Origin: Candidatus Binataceae bacterium | GTDB lineage: Bacteria > Desulfobacterota > Binatia > Binatales > Binataceae | Direction of reading: 5' to 3' | Assembly (NCBI GenBank): GCA_035508495.1 | Contig: DATJMX010000018.1 | Coordinates: forward strand, 1 to 36,476 | DNA length: 36,476 nt | Part shown: positions 36,396 to 36,476 of the stretch, piece after piece | Layout of the letters: the number at the start of each line of letters is the position of its first letter | Numbering within the stretch: position 1 is the first letter of the stretch | Position numbers and translations under genes: made by a program | Notes under the pieces: generated by a model | The model's input: only the letters and a program-made list of their open reading frames with translations | Told to the model about the DNA's origin: nothing | Database searches by the model: none

Positions 36396-36476
36396 GCCGA
36401 CGCCCTTTTGGGTTCTCGCCGGAAAATCCAATACCGCAAGCCGCTGACAGGCTCTACATCTTCTACAAGAACTCTG

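Noticed and set aside
35826..36431. 201-codon minus-strand ORF across the right end of the element
   Set aside because: It crosses the terminal repeats and target duplication and overlaps the better-supported HTH frame on the other strand.

Overview
The window is a high-GC bacterial chromosome segment of mostly core metabolism, ending in a small mobile or remnant region. The signs point to a Gram-negative cell: at least six lipobox proteins, an RlpA-SPOR protein, and an undecaprenyl/dolichyl-phosphate-type glycosyltransferase. Gene content (SdhC type B, sdhCAB-sucCD, a Bacillus-type pyrR operon order, ArsM) suggests a deltaproteobacteria-like lineage such as Desulfobacterota or Candidatus Binatota. 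That placement is inferred from impression and was not computed.

Layout. (1) 1-129: 5' end of an exported protein on the minus strand. (2) 583-7238: TCA-cycle operon mdh-sdhC-sdhA-sdhB-sucC-sucD-ndk, closed by a perfect 13-bp terminator hairpin shared with a convergent lipoprotein gene. (3) 8204-13497: arsM, a 55-aa lipoprotein, rlmN, mtnP, a PfkB kinase and a polyprenyl-phosphate glycosyltransferase. (4) 13507-18880: ugd and a galE-like epimerase (UDP-sugar supply), then lepA, lepB and a coiled-coil protein. (5) 18895-27351: de novo pyrimidine operon pyrR-pyrB-pyrC-carA-carB, with an elaborate leader. (6) 27386-33485: recG, then rlpA and a putative metallopeptidase on the minus strand, then dgt and a TPR protein. 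(7) 33593-36476: a beta-propeller-like lipoprotein, then a 1050-bp element with terminal repeats and 8-bp target duplications, then a broken-looking HTH gene.

The two most notable systems are both in the pyrimidine operon. The leader joins, within about 140 bp, a sigma70-like promoter, a hairpin with the CNGNGA hexaloop of PyrR-binding RNAs, a Shine-Dalgarno in that hairpin's 3' arm, a 22-codon leader ORF translated straight through an intrinsic terminator, and an ATGA overlap with pyrR. This suggests PyrR controls leader translation, and through it both termination and pyrR translation. Downstream, pyrB encodes 651 residues: an aspartate carbamoyltransferase chain, a PyrI-type four-cysteine zinc module without the PyrI allosteric domain, and a second, diverged PyrR-like phosphoribosyltransferase domain. 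I know of no description of this three-part protein.

The third is the element at 34973-36022. It has 15-bp near-perfect terminal inverted repeats, repeated internal GTGGCGTC-type motifs at both ends and a perfect CAAAGCGC duplication, but no transposase; it carries two minus-strand passenger genes that overlap by ATGA.
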